A stretch of DNA of 64,000 bases from Pseudolactococcus chungangensis CAU 28 = DSM 22330 (GCF_002441885.1 NZ_JXJT01000008.1:1-64000), one strand, 5' to 3'; shown: positions 39,493 through 48,769, counted from the stretch's first letter. Program-made: numbers and translations. Notes: generated by a model from the letters alone, not told the origin.

Positions 39493-40461
39493 TCACAACC
39501 ACCACGGATTAGCAGGCTGGTCATGAATCATAACCGAGCGCAAATTCGTAATCGCTCGATTAAGCCCCTCATCAATCGACATAATCGGGTCCTCATGCTC
39601 AATACTCAACACATGGTCATACCCATAAATCCGCAAAGCCGACACAATATCAGACCAAACCTTCAAATCATGCCCACAGCCAACCGAGCGGAAAGTCCAA
39701 GCCCGCGTTGCCACATTATCATAAGGCTGCATATCCGTCAGACCGTGCATATTAATATTATCCTGATTCAAATACGTATCCTTCGCATGAAAATGGTGTA
39801 TAGCATTTTTTTCACCTAGAATTTTAATAGCAGCGACAGGATCAATCCCCTGCCACCATAAATGACTAGGGTCGAGATTACATCCGATAGCATCACCAGC
39901 AGCGTCTCGCAAGCGCAACATGGTATATGGTGTATGCGCCAAAAAACCACCGTGTAACTCAATCCCGATTTTAACACCAGCAGCAGTCGCATCCGTGTTA
40001 ATACCTTGCCAATAAGGAATCAATTTCTTTTCCCATTGATAATTATAGGAATCATCGTATTCCGTCGGCCAAGGCAGCACCGGCCAGTTGACTTGTGTAT
40101 CTGTCGCATTACCACCTGCAACACCTGAGAATCCATTGACTACAGGTACATTCATCAGACTTGCTAGTTTGATTGTTTTATGCAAGAGCTCATCTGCCTC
40201 TTTGGCAACATTTTCGAGCGGTGAAATCGGGTTGTTATGACAAGAGAGAGCTGATATTTCCAGATTTTTATCTGATAATTTGTCTAGGTATTCTCTGCGA
40301 GCATCACTAGATGCCAATAGTTTATCAATATCTAAATGCGCATTGCCTGGGCTACCGCCAGTTCCGATTTCGACCGTTTGCAAGCCTTTAGATGCGACCT
40401 CAGCAATCATCTCGTCAAATGTTAAATTGTTAAATAATGGTGTAAATACGCCTAACTTCAT
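39493..40461 (-). CDS. Sugar isomerase/epimerase-like TIM-barrel protein
   Basis: This 322-residue protein of the AP-endonuclease-2/xylose-isomerase-like fold starts MKLGVFTPLFNNLTFDEMI. Probable divalent metal ligands are Glu in IGIELHGG, Asp in CNLDPSHLWWQG, His in HHFHAKDTY and Glu in SIEHEDP. Members include ketose epimerases, inosose isomerases and enzymes that act on 3-keto-glycosides beside Gfo/Idh partners. The pairing with oxidoreductases on both sides suggests a joint pathway. GAGGAG precedes the ATG. Confidence 0.82.
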   Translation of the reverse strand: MKLGVFTPLFNNLTFDEMIAEVASKGLQTVEIGTGGSPGNAHLDIDKLLASSDARREYLDKLSDKNLEISALSCHNNPISPLENVAKEADELLHKTIKLASLMNVPVVNGFSGVAGGNATDTQVNWPVLPWPTEYDDSYNYQWEKKLIPYWQGINTDATAAGVKIGIELHGGFLAHTPYTMLRLRDAAGDAIGCNLDPSHLWWQGIDPVAAIKILGEKNAIHHFHAKDTYLNQDNINMHGLTDMQPYDNVATRAWTFRSVGCGHDLKVWSDIVSALRIYGYDHVLSIEHEDPIMSIDEGLNRAITNLRSVMIHDQPANPWWL

Positions 40462-40501
40462 TGGTTATCTCCTCAAATTTAGATCTTGAAAATCTAGTGT
40501 C

Positions 40502-41572
40502 TTATAAATAAACAGGCTCTCCCGTTTTTGCAGACTTGTAAATGCCTTCTAAGATTTGCGTCACAACTAAGGCTTGTTCAGGTTTCACCAGTGGCTCTGT
40601 ATCGTTAATCACTGCTGCATACCAACTCTCCGCTTCTTTTAAAGCCGGATCGTCTCCTGCACCATCATAAAAATCAACGCCTCCTGTTTCCAGCTCGACT
40701 TTTTTCTCGTAAAGTAAGCCGTGATCCTCACCATTAATTGACAAGCCATTATTCATGTCAGCCCCTGCTTTTGTCCCCATGAGGGTTGTTTTCGCCTCTT
40801 TGACGTCCAGAGAATTGATTGCCCAGCTCGATTCCAGGTAAATAGTTGCGCCATTTTCCATGACGACAAAACCAATGGCTGAATCTTCGACGGTGAATTT
40901 TTCAGGGTCCCAAGGTCCCCAAGCATTCGCTGCGTTTTTCGTACTTGATAATTTATGGTAGGCATTGCCGACGACATACTTGGGTTTGTAATTATCCATC
41001 ATCCAGAGTGTCAAATCAAGGGCGTGGGTTCCGATGTCAATGAGCGGGCCACCACCTTGTGCCTCTTCGTCAAGGAAAACACCCCAAGTCGGTACTGCAC
41101 GACGACGAATGGCGTGCGCTTTCGCGGTGTAGACTTCACCTAGCTCGCCGGCCTCGCAGACTGTATGCAAATATTCTGAATCCGTTCTGAAACGATTTTG
41201 ATAGCCAATTGTGAGTTTTTTGCCTGTCTTTTCGGCTGCCGCAATCATGGCTTTAGCCTCTTCAGATGTTTTCGCCATTGGCTTTTCACACATGACATGA
41301 CAACCAGCCTCAAGTGCTGCAATCGTGAGTGGCGCGTGTGAAGAATTAGGGGTTAAAACATGCACAGCATCTAAGTCAAGTTTTAACAACTCCTGATAGT
41401 CAGTGAAAACTACCGCATCCGCTGTCCCATATTTCTGTTTTGCCTTTTCTGCACGCGCAAGCTCCAAGTCACAAAAAGCAACTAAAGCAACCGTCTCAAC
41501 TTGCGCAAGCGCTGGCAAATGCTTGCCATTCGCAATTCCACCACAACCAATAATTCCAACTTTTAAAACCAT
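40502..41572 (-). CDS. Gfo/Idh/MocA family oxidoreductase
   Basis: This 356-residue protein starts MVLKVGIIGCGGIANGKHLPAL with the NAD-binding GCGGIA motif. The signature is VMCEKPMAKT, and the substrate domain has GGGPLIDIGTHALDLTLWMM. It is clearly related to, but distinct from, the gene at 38431, so two different oxidation or reduction steps, or two substrates, are possible. GGAGGTTATC precedes the ATG at 41572. Weak similarity of the C-terminal part to inositol dehydrogenase-like enzymes is expected for the family and not decisive. Confidence 0.88.
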   Translation of the reverse strand: MVLKVGIIGCGGIANGKHLPALAQVETVALVAFCDLELARAEKAKQKYGTADAVVFTDYQELLKLDLDAVHVLTPNSSHAPLTIAALEAGCHVMCEKPMAKTSEEAKAMIAAAEKTGKKLTIGYQNRFRTDSEYLHTVCEAGELGEVYTAKAHAIRRRAVPTWGVFLDEEAQGGGPLIDIGTHALDLTLWMMDNYKPKYVVGNAYHKLSSTKNAANAWGPWDPEKFTVEDSAIGFVVMENGATIYLESSWAINSLDVKEAKTTLMGTKAGADMNNGLSINGEDHGLLYEKKVELETGGVDFYDGAGDDPALKEAESWYAAVINDTEPLVKPEQALVVTQILEGIYKSAKTGEPVYL

Positions 41573-41720
41573 GATAACCTCCAAATAATTTGTATTAATA
41601 ATTCATTTGATATCTTTATTTTAGTAAAATTTTCTATCAAATACTTCCCAATTCTCTAACCAAAACTTCCCAGATTTTGCGCTCATTTTTCTCTTAATAG
41701 CCTTCAGCATGTGTCTGGAC

Positions 41721-42587
41721 TCATTGATCATTGATGTGCTTTTGATATTGTAACGGGGATATACCCTGTGACTTTTTAAAAACGTGATGAAAGGTTTTAA
41801 CGCTTGAAAAACCAGACTTCTCAGCCACTGCAACCATAGGCAAACGTTCTTGACTCAAAATATATCTCGCCTGCTCCAAACGATAATCATTAAGAAATTG
41901 AATGAAAGTTTGACCGATATGTTTCTTGAAAAAGCGCGTGAAATAATAAGGACTAAACCCCACTAACGCGCTAATCGCATCAAGCGTAATATCCTCTTGA
42001 AAATGCGTCTCAATATAGCTGAAAATTTGATTCAGTAAAACCAAATCTTCTTTATATTTTAGCTCAGCGTGATGACCTGCTTTTTTCTCAGTCGCTTCTT
42101 GAGGCAGTTGTTCTAAAAAAATCCCCATAAGCTGCATCAAATAACCAAGTTGCAAATAGTGAACCGAAATCGTTGGCACTAGCGTTGTTTGAAACAGTTT
42201 ATCTAGTAAATCAGACACAATTTGTACCAACTCATCTGACCAATTTTTACTGTCAACTTGCGCGTGATCAAATAACTGTATCAAATGCAGTTGACTAACG
42301 CCCAGTAATTTTTCATCGAATATCGCTAAATCAAACTGATAGACATAGCGCACACTATCTGGCGAGGACAAGAAAGCATGCGTTGCACCACTCGGAAAAA
42401 TAATCATCTCTGATTCATGTAAGACCATCATCTCATTTTGATAGGCAATATTAACACAACCTTTTTTGACATAGATGATTTCGACTTCCTTATGAAAATG
42501 CGGAAAACTAGCTAGGGTATTCTCATTTTCAAAGATTTTAAGATTGACAGGACTGTCGAATTTCACCAGCTCGATATAATGACTCAT
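41721..42587 (-). CDS. AraC-family regulator with cupin sensor domain
   Basis: This 288-residue transcription factor has an N-terminal cupin-like ligand domain (FPHFHKEVEIIYVKKGCVNI with metal-type His/Glu). The C-terminal pair of helix-turn-helix motifs is LDAISALVGFSPYYFTRFFKKHIG and MVAVAEKSGFSSVKTFHHVFKK. It lies inside the ABC-importer/oxidoreductase cluster, 26 bases after the permease, so it probably activates this operon in response to the sugar. The island thus has two regulators, this and the LacI protein. GGAG precedes the ATG. Confidence 0.88.
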   Translation of the reverse strand: MSHYIELVKFDSPVNLKIFENENTLASFPHFHKEVEIIYVKKGCVNIAYQNEMMVLHESEMIIFPSGATHAFLSSPDSVRYVYQFDLAIFDEKLLGVSQLHLIQLFDHAQVDSKNWSDELVQIVSDLLDKLFQTTLVPTISVHYLQLGYLMQLMGIFLEQLPQEATEKKAGHHAELKYKEDLVLLNQIFSYIETHFQEDITLDAISALVGFSPYYFTRFFKKHIGQTFIQFLNDYRLEQARYILSQERLPMVAVAEKSGFSSVKTFHHVFKKSQGISPLQYQKHINDQ

Positions 42588-42613
42588 TTTTTCTCCAACT
42601 TATCAATTGTTTT

Positions 42614-43462
42614 TTACTTCACAGCACCATCTGCCATTCCTTTGATAATTTGTTTTTGCAAGAATAGAAAGAGAATGATAACTGGAATAACAGTAATCAA
42701 GACTGCTGGGAACATCAAATCCCAAGGCACTGAATAAGGACCGTCCTTCATTTTAGCGTAGTAAAGAGCTAGCGTTAAAGTTTTATTTTCTGAATCCCCT
42801 AACACCAAGAATGGCAAGAGATAATCATTCCAGACCCACATGGCATTGAGAATAATGACTGTTACCGTTGTCGGTTTGACAAGAGGCATGACAATTTTAA
42901 AGTAAACTTGAAAAACACTCGCACCATCTATAATAGCAGCCTCTTCTAATGAGGCCGGCACACTCTTCATAAACCCATGATACAGAAAAGTCGACATGGC
43001 AAGCCCAAAACCACCATACATAATAATCAAACCTGGCACATTTTTCAAGCCAACATTTTCAAACATGGCAATGAGTGGGTACATCACTGCTTGAAAGGGG
43101 ATCAGCATTGATGAGGTAAAAAGCAAGAGTACAAACATGGCAAACTTACTTTTCACACGCACCATCATCCAAGCAGCACTTGAAGATAGAATGACAATAA
43201 AGCCAACAGCAAGAACTGTGATCAAGACAGTCAATAAAATAGAAGGCACAAGCTTGATTTCAGTCATAGCATGTGAGATATACTTAAAAGTAATCTCTTT
43301 TGGTAAAGCCAACGGTGAATCAACAATCTCAGCCTGAGATTTGAAAGAGTTCATGAACATGAATGCGATTGGGAAAATCGTCACCAAACCCATGATTAAT
43401 AAGATGATAAACATGACAACTTTGCCAAGCTTTTGTCCGGTTGTTTGTACTGAATTGTTCAT
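42614..43462 (-). CDS. ABC sugar transporter permease (MalG-like)
   Basis: This 282-residue inner-membrane permease has six spans. The EAA loop is MKSVPASLEEAAIIDGASVFQVYFKIVMPLVKP (key EAA---G-------I-LP), which docks to the ATPase. It is the second permease of a CUT1-type importer for oligosaccharides. Its start overlaps the partner permease by four bases (ATGA). No ATPase gene is in the island; a shared MsmK-like ATPase from elsewhere would be needed, as is usual in this family of bacteria. Confidence 0.92.
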   Translation of the reverse strand: MNNSVQTTGQKLGKVVMFIILLIMGLVTIFPIAFMFMNSFKSQAEIVDSPLALPKEITFKYISHAMTEIKLVPSILLTVLITVLAVGFIVILSSSAAWMMVRVKSKFAMFVLLLFTSSMLIPFQAVMYPLIAMFENVGLKNVPGLIIMYGGFGLAMSTFLYHGFMKSVPASLEEAAIIDGASVFQVYFKIVMPLVKPTTVTVIILNAMWVWNDYLLPFLVLGDSENKTLTLALYYAKMKDGPYSVPWDLMFPAVLITVIPVIILFLFLQKQIIKGMADGAVK

Positions 43463-44373
43463 TGCATCTCCACCTCTTTACCTTTCAAAATTACGGTTTG
43501 CGTAATTGAAATAGCTGCCACAACAAGGAAGAATATCACGGCCTCTGCTTGTGCAATCCCGTAGTTACCATTCGTATCATTAGTTACTTTCAAAACTTGT
43601 GCCGCTAACATCCGATAGCCTTGCGGTGCGTTATTCGTCAGCGCAATATTCTGGTCCAACAACATAAAACATCTAGATAAAACGAGGAAGAAAACAATGG
43701 TAAAACTCGGCATGAGCATTGGAATGGTAATTTTAAAGGATTTTTGAAAGGCATTGGCACCATCAATCGATGCTGCCTCATAATAATCATCCGAAATGTT
43801 GGCAAGACCCGTCGTGTAAATGACCATCATATAGCCTGACATCTGCCAAACCGCCATGATTAAAATCGCAAACATGAGTTTGTTGGGGTCTTTATCTGTC
43901 ATGTAGGTCAAAAATTTAATCGGAATCAGACCTTCTTTACCAAACAAAACTTTTGTGAAAATATTGTTGAAGATGAATAGCCAGATGAACCCTAAAGATA
44001 GACCACCTAATAAATTTGGTAGGAAAAAGGTTGCTCGGAAAATTCCGACAGCCTTTCCAATGGCATTCACCAGTAACGCTTGTGCCAAGGCAACAACATT
44101 GACTGCAATTACCGCAAGTACCGTAAATTTTACCGAGAATAAGAAGGCTGAGCGAAATGATTCTTGTTTGAAAGATGCGATATAATTTTTCAAGCCAAGA
44201 AAGGCCTCAAAAGGATTGGTCGTCCGACCATTTGGTCCCATAAAGAATGAGCCACGCCAGCCTGTAAAAGAGTAGAAAATTCCGATTATGAAGGGAATTA
44301 AAACAACAATCAGAAAGACGGCAAAGGCAGGCAAAACAAATGGAAAGAACCATTTTTTATATAATTTTGACAT
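43459..44373 (-). CDS. ABC sugar transporter permease (MalF-like)
   Basis: This 304-residue permease has six spans. It starts MSKLYKKWFFPFVLPAFAVFL, and the EAA loop is YYEAASIDGANAFQKSFKITIPMLMPS. It is first permease of the CUT1 importer and pairs with the gene at 42614. AAGGAGAG precedes the ATG. The gene follows the broken binding-protein gene after an intercistronic hairpin pair, which in related operons lets the binding protein be made in excess. Confidence 0.92.
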   Translation of the reverse strand: MSKLYKKWFFPFVLPAFAVFLIVVLIPFIIGIFYSFTGWRGSFFMGPNGRTTNPFEAFLGLKNYIASFKQESFRSAFLFSVKFTVLAVIAVNVVALAQALLVNAIGKAVGIFRATFFLPNLLGGLSLGFIWLFIFNNIFTKVLFGKEGLIPIKFLTYMTDKDPNKLMFAILIMAVWQMSGYMMVIYTTGLANISDDYYEAASIDGANAFQKSFKITIPMLMPSFTIVFFLVLSRCFMLLDQNIALTNNAPQGYRMLAAQVLKVTNDTNGNYGIAQAEAVIFFLVVAAISITQTVILKGKEVEMQ

Positions 44374-44443
44374 TAAACTCTCCTTGATTCAGTTCGAACA
44401 TCACTAGAAGATGCGAAAGATAAGCTGATAAGGCTGATAAACT

Positions 44444-44498
44444 TGAACACCCGTACTGCATTTGACAATACGGGTAGTCAAGACTGCTTTAGCAGTAA
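44444..44498 (-). promoter_or_regulatory. Tandem intercistronic hairpins after the binding-protein gene
   Basis: CTTGA/TCAAG plus ACCCGTA/TACGGGT form one stem (44444-44484), and ACTGC/GCAGT a second (44485-44498). The following T content is weak, so partial termination or mRNA protection is likely. Confidence 0.5.
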
Positions 44499-44505
44499 CA
44501 TTTAA

Positions 44506-46002
44506 TTATTGACCACTTTGTTCCTTGAAGTCTACCCAAGTTTTAACTGATTTATCGACATAATCGTCGTAGTCTTTTTCAGTCCATTTTTCTTTCGTCA
44601 TGTAGTTTTTCTTCAAGAAATCACCAATGGTATCATTGAATGAACCTGGTGTGCCATCAAATGGATTGCCAAGTGTCGGACCTGCTGCGACATAGGCTGC
44701 AACTGCATTATTAAGTTTATTTGGCGATGTTGTGTCTTTCAAATCGTTATACATGATAAAGCCAGCTTCTTCTTTGAGGAATTTTTTACCACGGTCAGAC
44801 GTATAAAGCCAAGCGAGGAAGTCAGCTGCGATCTCTTGTTGTTTTTTACTTGCTTGTTTATTGATGATAAAGTAGTTTGGTACAAAGGCTGGAATTGTCG
44901 TATTAAAAAGTTTCGCATCTCGGTCTTTGATTTTGATGTCACTATCTTGGACTGGCCATTTTACTGGAATCAAATCCATCGTGTTGATAATCTCTTTATC
45001 AAGTTTTAAAAGGTTCGGATAAATCCAGTTCCCTTGTTTTAAGAATAAGCCTTTATGTGCAACAAAGTTTGCAAGTGAAGCATCATAGCTCCCCGTAGCA
45101 CTGTCAATGAAGTCCGGACCACGTTTAACGGCACCATTTTTACCAGCCATGTAAGAATATTCAAAGTCTAGTCCTTTGATTTCAGATTTGAGAGCTGCTT
45201 TTGCATCTTTAATGCCTTCATCACCTTTAGCATAGTAGGCTGCGGATACATTTTCAAAGACTGTATTAAGTGGGAATGATACCCAGTGGTTTTAGTAAGT
45301 CCATAATTCAGCACCAGATTCAACGAAAACGCCATTTAATTCTTTAGCCAAGCCTTTTTTCTCAGCTGCAAAAGTATAGGTATGACCATTAACAGTCACA
45401 GGAGAGACTGTTCCATCTTTGATATAAGCATCAACTGCTTTGACAAAAGTTTGCCATGACGTATAATCAGGTTCAGCTTTTAAGTCAGCTAACAAGGCAT
45501 CAGTGTCTCCTTCAAACAAATCCTTCAAGACATTTTTATCAACTTGATAACCGTAACCTTCAATGTTATAAGGCAAACCGAAATTTTCACCATTTTTAGC
45601 TGTTAAACGTTGGGCTGCAGGAATCTCATCTGCCAATTTTTTAAGTTTAGCATTATCAATTTTATTGATATCTTGCATATAATCTCCTGAATCAGGTCCC
45701 CAGTTAGTGAGTGTACCTGACGAGAAGATAGTCGGTGGTGTTTTAGAACTAAACTCTGTCGTTTGAACTTCATTACCATTGGTTGTGCCAACAGATAGAG
45801 TGTAAGTCTTAACCTTAATATTGTTTTCTTTACCGTATTCTTCTACGACTTTTTTGAGTGGGTCAGCGATTTCTCCTTTGCCATTAAAGACATATAGAAA
45901 ATCATCTCCACCACCTTTTGAACTTGCATTACCACATGCTGCCAATGACGTTACTGCTGCCATAGTCAGCAATCCTAAACCTAACTTTTGCCATTTTTTC
46001 AT
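44506..46002 (-). pseudogene. ABC sugar-binding lipoprotein interrupted by an in-frame stop
   Basis: The full frame has 498 sense-length codons and encodes a CUT1 substrate-binding protein. The signal peptide MKKWQKLGLGLLTMAAVTSLAAC carries a lipobox with lipidated Cys23. One TAA at 45292-45294 (codon 237) follows GAELWTY. Reading continues in the same frame with NHWVSFPLNTVFENVSAAYY and on to KTWVDFKEQSGQ. The part after the stop starts a second open frame with Met at 45150 but has no proper ribosome binding site, so it is not a separate gene. Expected results are a truncated, inactive binder, or readthrough; CAA to TAA would be one change. A base-call error is possible. Confidence 0.85.
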
Positions 46003-46055
46003 TCCAATTCTCCTTAAAAATACGAATGGTAATTATCACCAATATTACATCTAAG

Positions 46056-46078
46056 CTTTTATGTCAACCGTTTTCATA
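46056..46078 (-). promoter_or_regulatory. Operator-like repeat, proximal copy
   Basis: Minus strand TATGAAAACGGTTGACATAAA includes TTGACA (46062-46067), usable as a -35 with a poor -10 (TATTGG). The TGAAAACGGTT half resembles LacI/CcpA operators. It differs by one base from the distal copy 173 bp away. Confidence 0.55.
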
Positions 46079-46181
46079 AACCACCAGATTTTATCCTTGT
46101 TTCAATTCTATCCTATTAGCTAAGTTAGAATTGAACTCTCGTTTAAATTCCTGAAAACTTGTTCTGATTCTCCTTTCTATT

Positions 46182-46196
46182 TTGCAAGCGTTTTCA
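46182..46196. promoter_or_regulatory. cre-like site, carbohydrate island
   Basis: TTGCAAGCGTTTTCA matches WTGNAANCGNWNNCW and is the same sequence, bar the last base, as the treP cre site. It lies downstream of the distal promoter, where bound CcpA or the LacI regulator would block elongation. Confidence 0.65.
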
Positions 46197-46211
46197 ATTG
46201 CTTATAGATGA

Positions 46212-46254
46212 ATTTTACTATACTTCCATTTTTATGTCAACCCTTTTCATAAAG
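46212..46254 (-). promoter_or_regulatory. Island promoter with distal operator-like repeat
   Basis: Minus strand TTGACA (46235-46240), a 17-base spacer and TAAAAT (46212-46217): near-consensus. The sequence TATGAAAAGGGTTGACATAAA around the -35 repeats the proximal copy at 46056-46078. Confidence 0.7.
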
Positions 46255-46530
46255 TTTATTAACGGGCAAAAACTATGCCAAAAATAAAGATTGTCTATTT
46301 TTATCTCTATTCTATACGTTAAATAACACAATAAAAATACTTTATATTGATATTCCATTTTATTCTCATCATATCATTGCCATTACATATCATTAAAAAA
46401 TTGAAAATTATAATTATAAACATCTTTTAGAACGGCAATATCCTAACTTTATATTTATCATTTTATTTTAAATTATTTATTTCAGACAAATAAAATCATT
46501 AATCTGATAATCGTTTTCATATTTGGCTCT

Positions 46531-46559
46531 AAAAAAAACAGCTGAAAGTCTCAAGCTGT
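46531..46559 (-). terminator. Terminator of the LacI gene
   Basis: Minus strand ACAGCT and AGCTGT flank a 10-base loop, followed by seven to eight T. The stop codon of the LacI gene is inside the hairpin. Confidence 0.75.
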
Positions 46560-47540
46560 CCCTCTGATAATTAATTTTGTGTTTAACTCTGGCATTTCCG
46601 GTTGTTTACGGTGTTCAATATTAGCAATGATAAGCGCTGCCACGTATTCACCCATCTCCTTTATCGGTTGCTTAACAGTTGTCAATCCTGGGTACAGTGC
46701 CTCTGCAATCGGTTGGTCATCAAAGCCAATTATCGCTAGTGTTTCCGGTACTTCAATGTTCAATAGATGGCATTGACTTAAAATCCCTGAGGCAACCTCA
46801 TCACTGATGACTAAGAGTGCATCCGGTCGCTCCTCACCTAGGGCTAAAACATCCGTCAGGGTACTTTTTCCGTCGCTAATCGTTAGCCGTCTCGGAAAGA
46901 CACAATCTGAATTTGGTTCAATACCAAACTCTTTCAGAGCCTGTACATACCCTTTAAAACGTGGGTCCACAGCCAACATACTCCCTCTGTTACCTGTCAC
47001 ATAGCCGATTTTCCGATGACCTTTAGAGAGTAAATAATAGGTCGCCTCATAGGTTGCCTTTTTTTCGTCAACATGAATCAGAGGGATATTTTGCTCACCC
47101 AAATAGCGATTGCAGACGACGATTTTCCCCGCCTCAATGAGTTTTAAGACTTCCGGACTGTCATCATCAAGACTGGTCATAATTAAACCATCTAGCTGAC
47201 GTTTTTTCAGCATCTCAATAAACCTTTTCTCCCGCTCAGGTTCTTCCAGTGTCTGTAAAATAACAATTTGGTAACCAACCTGATAAGCCGCTTTTTCAAT
47301 CGCATCAACCAAGTAAGTAAAAAAAGGGTTGGTCACAAAGGAGATGATCACACCAATCAACTTCGTCCCTTTACCTCTCAACTGTTGGGCAACGTTATTG
47401 GGATAATAGTCCAACTCCTTCATGGCGTCAAAGATCTTCTTTTTTGTCTTATCTGAAACATAAGGGTGGTCATTAATTGCCCTAGAAATAGTTGTAATCG
47501 AATAGCCTGTTTTTTCAGCAACATCGCTTATTTTTGTCAT
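46551..47540 (-). CDS. LacI-family transcriptional regulator
   Basis: This 329-residue regulator starts MTKISDVAEKTGYSITTISRAINDHPYVSDKTKKKI, a helix-turn-helix and hinge with the DNA-minor-groove leucine region replaced by NNVAQQLRG. The periplasmic-binding-like sensor domain contains NPFFTYLVDAIEKAA, VDEKKATYEA and AIIGFDDQPIAEALYPGLTTVKQP. It probably represses the neighbouring island, whose promoter has LacI-type boxes, in response to the imported sugar. A cre/LacI-like TGATAGCGCTCTCA at 47630-47643 in front of its own gene suggests autoregulation. Confidence 0.9.
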   Translation of the reverse strand: MTKISDVAEKTGYSITTISRAINDHPYVSDKTKKKIFDAMKELDYYPNNVAQQLRGKGTKLIGVIISFVTNPFFTYLVDAIEKAAYQVGYQIVILQTLEEPEREKRFIEMLKKRQLDGLIMTSLDDDSPEVLKLIEAGKIVVCNRYLGEQNIPLIHVDEKKATYEATYYLLSKGHRKIGYVTGNRGSMLAVDPRFKGYVQALKEFGIEPNSDCVFPRRLTISDGKSTLTDVLALGEERPDALLVISDEVASGILSQCHLLNIEVPETLAIIGFDDQPIAEALYPGLTTVKQPIKEMGEYVAALIIANIEHRKQPEMPELNTKLIIRGTA

Positions 47541-47592
47541 CTTGTTTTACCTATATTTTCTATGCACATTGTCTATCTTCTATGTCACTATT

Positions 47593-47643
47593 ATTATAAC
47601 GTAAAAAAACCGAAAAGTCTCCTACCATGTGATAGCGCTCTCA
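47593..47643 (-). promoter_or_regulatory. LacI gene promoter region with operator-like site
   Basis: Minus strand TATAAT (47593-47598) is a clear -10; no good -35 is seen. TGATAGCGCTCTCA (47630-47643) has one mismatch to the cre core and lies upstream of the promoter. Confidence 0.5.
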
Positions 47644-47697
47644 TTTCGATGCAAAAAAAAAACGCTACTCACGTTTTTCACCTCACTCCTTTAATGC

Positions 47698-48570
47698 CTA
47701 TTGCCACTCACCTGCTAAAATACACTCAACTGCATGTGCCACACCATTCTCAATATTCGTCACAGTCGTGTACTTGGCAATCGCCTTGACCTCGTCTTCA
47801 GCATTAGCCATCGCAATCCCAATACCTGCTGCAGCAATCATGCTCATGTCGTTAAAATTATCACCAAGTGCTGCTACTTTTGACAAAGGAAGGTTTAATA
47901 GCTCTGTCACTTTTTGGAGGGATTGTCCTTTTTGCGCAGCCTCATGATTCACTTCAATGTTATTGGCACCAGATGATGTCACAGCCAAATTTGGAATCTG
48001 TAACAATTCTTCCTTAGCCGATAATAAAGCTGGGTCATCAATTTGTCCCATTGCAAAGATTTTCAAAACTGTCACTTCAGGATTATCCAAAACTTCCTTG
48101 AAATCCGCCACAAAGCTAATTGGTAAGGTCGCCATATGACTTTTGGCGATTTCAAACGCCTCAGCCTCAGTCAAATTAGGTGATGTGCTTTTTAGCCAGT
48201 GTGCCACACTCGCAATCCGATCATCAATATTTTCAGTAAAGCCACCGTGATCCGTAAAAAGTTCAAAATAAATGTCATGGCGGCGCAAAATAGGCAGAGC
48301 TAAGACAAGTTTCTCCTTTTCAATCCCAACAGTGAAGATATTTTGACCATTTTCATCAAAAATTTGCGCCCCATTTGATGTGATATAACGGCATTTAATC
48401 CCAGCTGACTCTAAAATTGGTTGTGCCTCTTCAATTGAACGACCAGTTGCAACAACAAACTCTATCCCTGCTGCCTGTACTTTCTTAATCGCTGCAACAT
48501 TTTCTTCTGAAATTTCCATCTCAGCATTAAGCAACGTGCCATCCATATCTGATGCAATAAGTTGAATCAT
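47698..48570 (-). CDS. Cof-type HAD-IIB phosphatase
   Basis: This 290-residue phosphatase has motif I IASDMDGTLLNAEM (nucleophile Asp10 region), motif II VVATGRS, a conserved Lys in the QKGQSLQK segment and motif IV AALGDNFNDMSMI with GIAMANAEDEVK. The Cof family dephosphorylates sugar phosphates, FMN or pyridoxal phosphate, and the substrate here is unknown. Its ribosome binding site directly follows repeat copy B. It is divergent from treR, but a trehalose link is only positional. Confidence 0.88.
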   Translation of the reverse strand: MIQLIASDMDGTLLNAEMEISEENVAAIKKVQAAGIEFVVATGRSIEEAQPILESAGIKCRYITSNGAQIFDENGQNIFTVGIEKEKLVLALPILRRHDIYFELFTDHGGFTENIDDRIASVAHWLKSTSPNLTEAEAFEIAKSHMATLPISFVADFKEVLDNPEVTVLKIFAMGQIDDPALLSAKEELLQIPNLAVTSSGANNIEVNHEAAQKGQSLQKVTELLNLPLSKVAALGDNFNDMSMIAAAGIGIAMANAEDEVKAIAKYTTVTNIENGVAHAVECILAGEWQ

Positions 48571-48574
48571 TTTT

Positions 48575-48673
48575 CTTCCCTTTCTGTGCTTTCATTAAAA
48601 TGAAAGCTTGAAACTTGACCTACACTAGCGCTCCACCAAAGCTGGGTCATTCGCGACCTTCGTCCGCTCAAAG
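48575..48673 (-). repeat. 5'-leader repeat, copy B (in front of the HAD gene)
   Basis: Minus-strand order: CTTTGAGCGGA, GCGAATGACC, GTAGGTCAAGTTTCAAG, hairpin GCTTTCAT/ATGAAAGC (48588-48607), then AGAAAGGGAAG before the ATG. It is the best match to copy A at 13489-13584, with the same order of blocks and the same position next to the ribosome binding site. Confidence 0.75.
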
Positions 48674-48769
48674 TCTTTCTGTGCTACTCTAGTGTTTCTT
48701 AAAATTCTGTTTGTTTCAAACAAATTGTAAACGTTTCCCTTCCATTTTAACATATTTTGCTCTGAATTT

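Larger units (their letters stand above)
46003..46550. other. AT-rich control region of the carbohydrate island
   Basis: No gene is seen. The right part of this region, toward 46550, is very AT-rich and featureless apart from ATAATCGTTTTCATAT near 46508. The left part holds the promoter, cre site and duplicated operator-like sequences listed separately. Confidence 0.5.

Noticed and set aside
44506-45150. Separate 214-residue solute-binding gene
   Set aside because: It is the same frame as the upstream part, separated only by one TAA, and its Met has no proper ribosome binding site. It is the second half of one broken gene.
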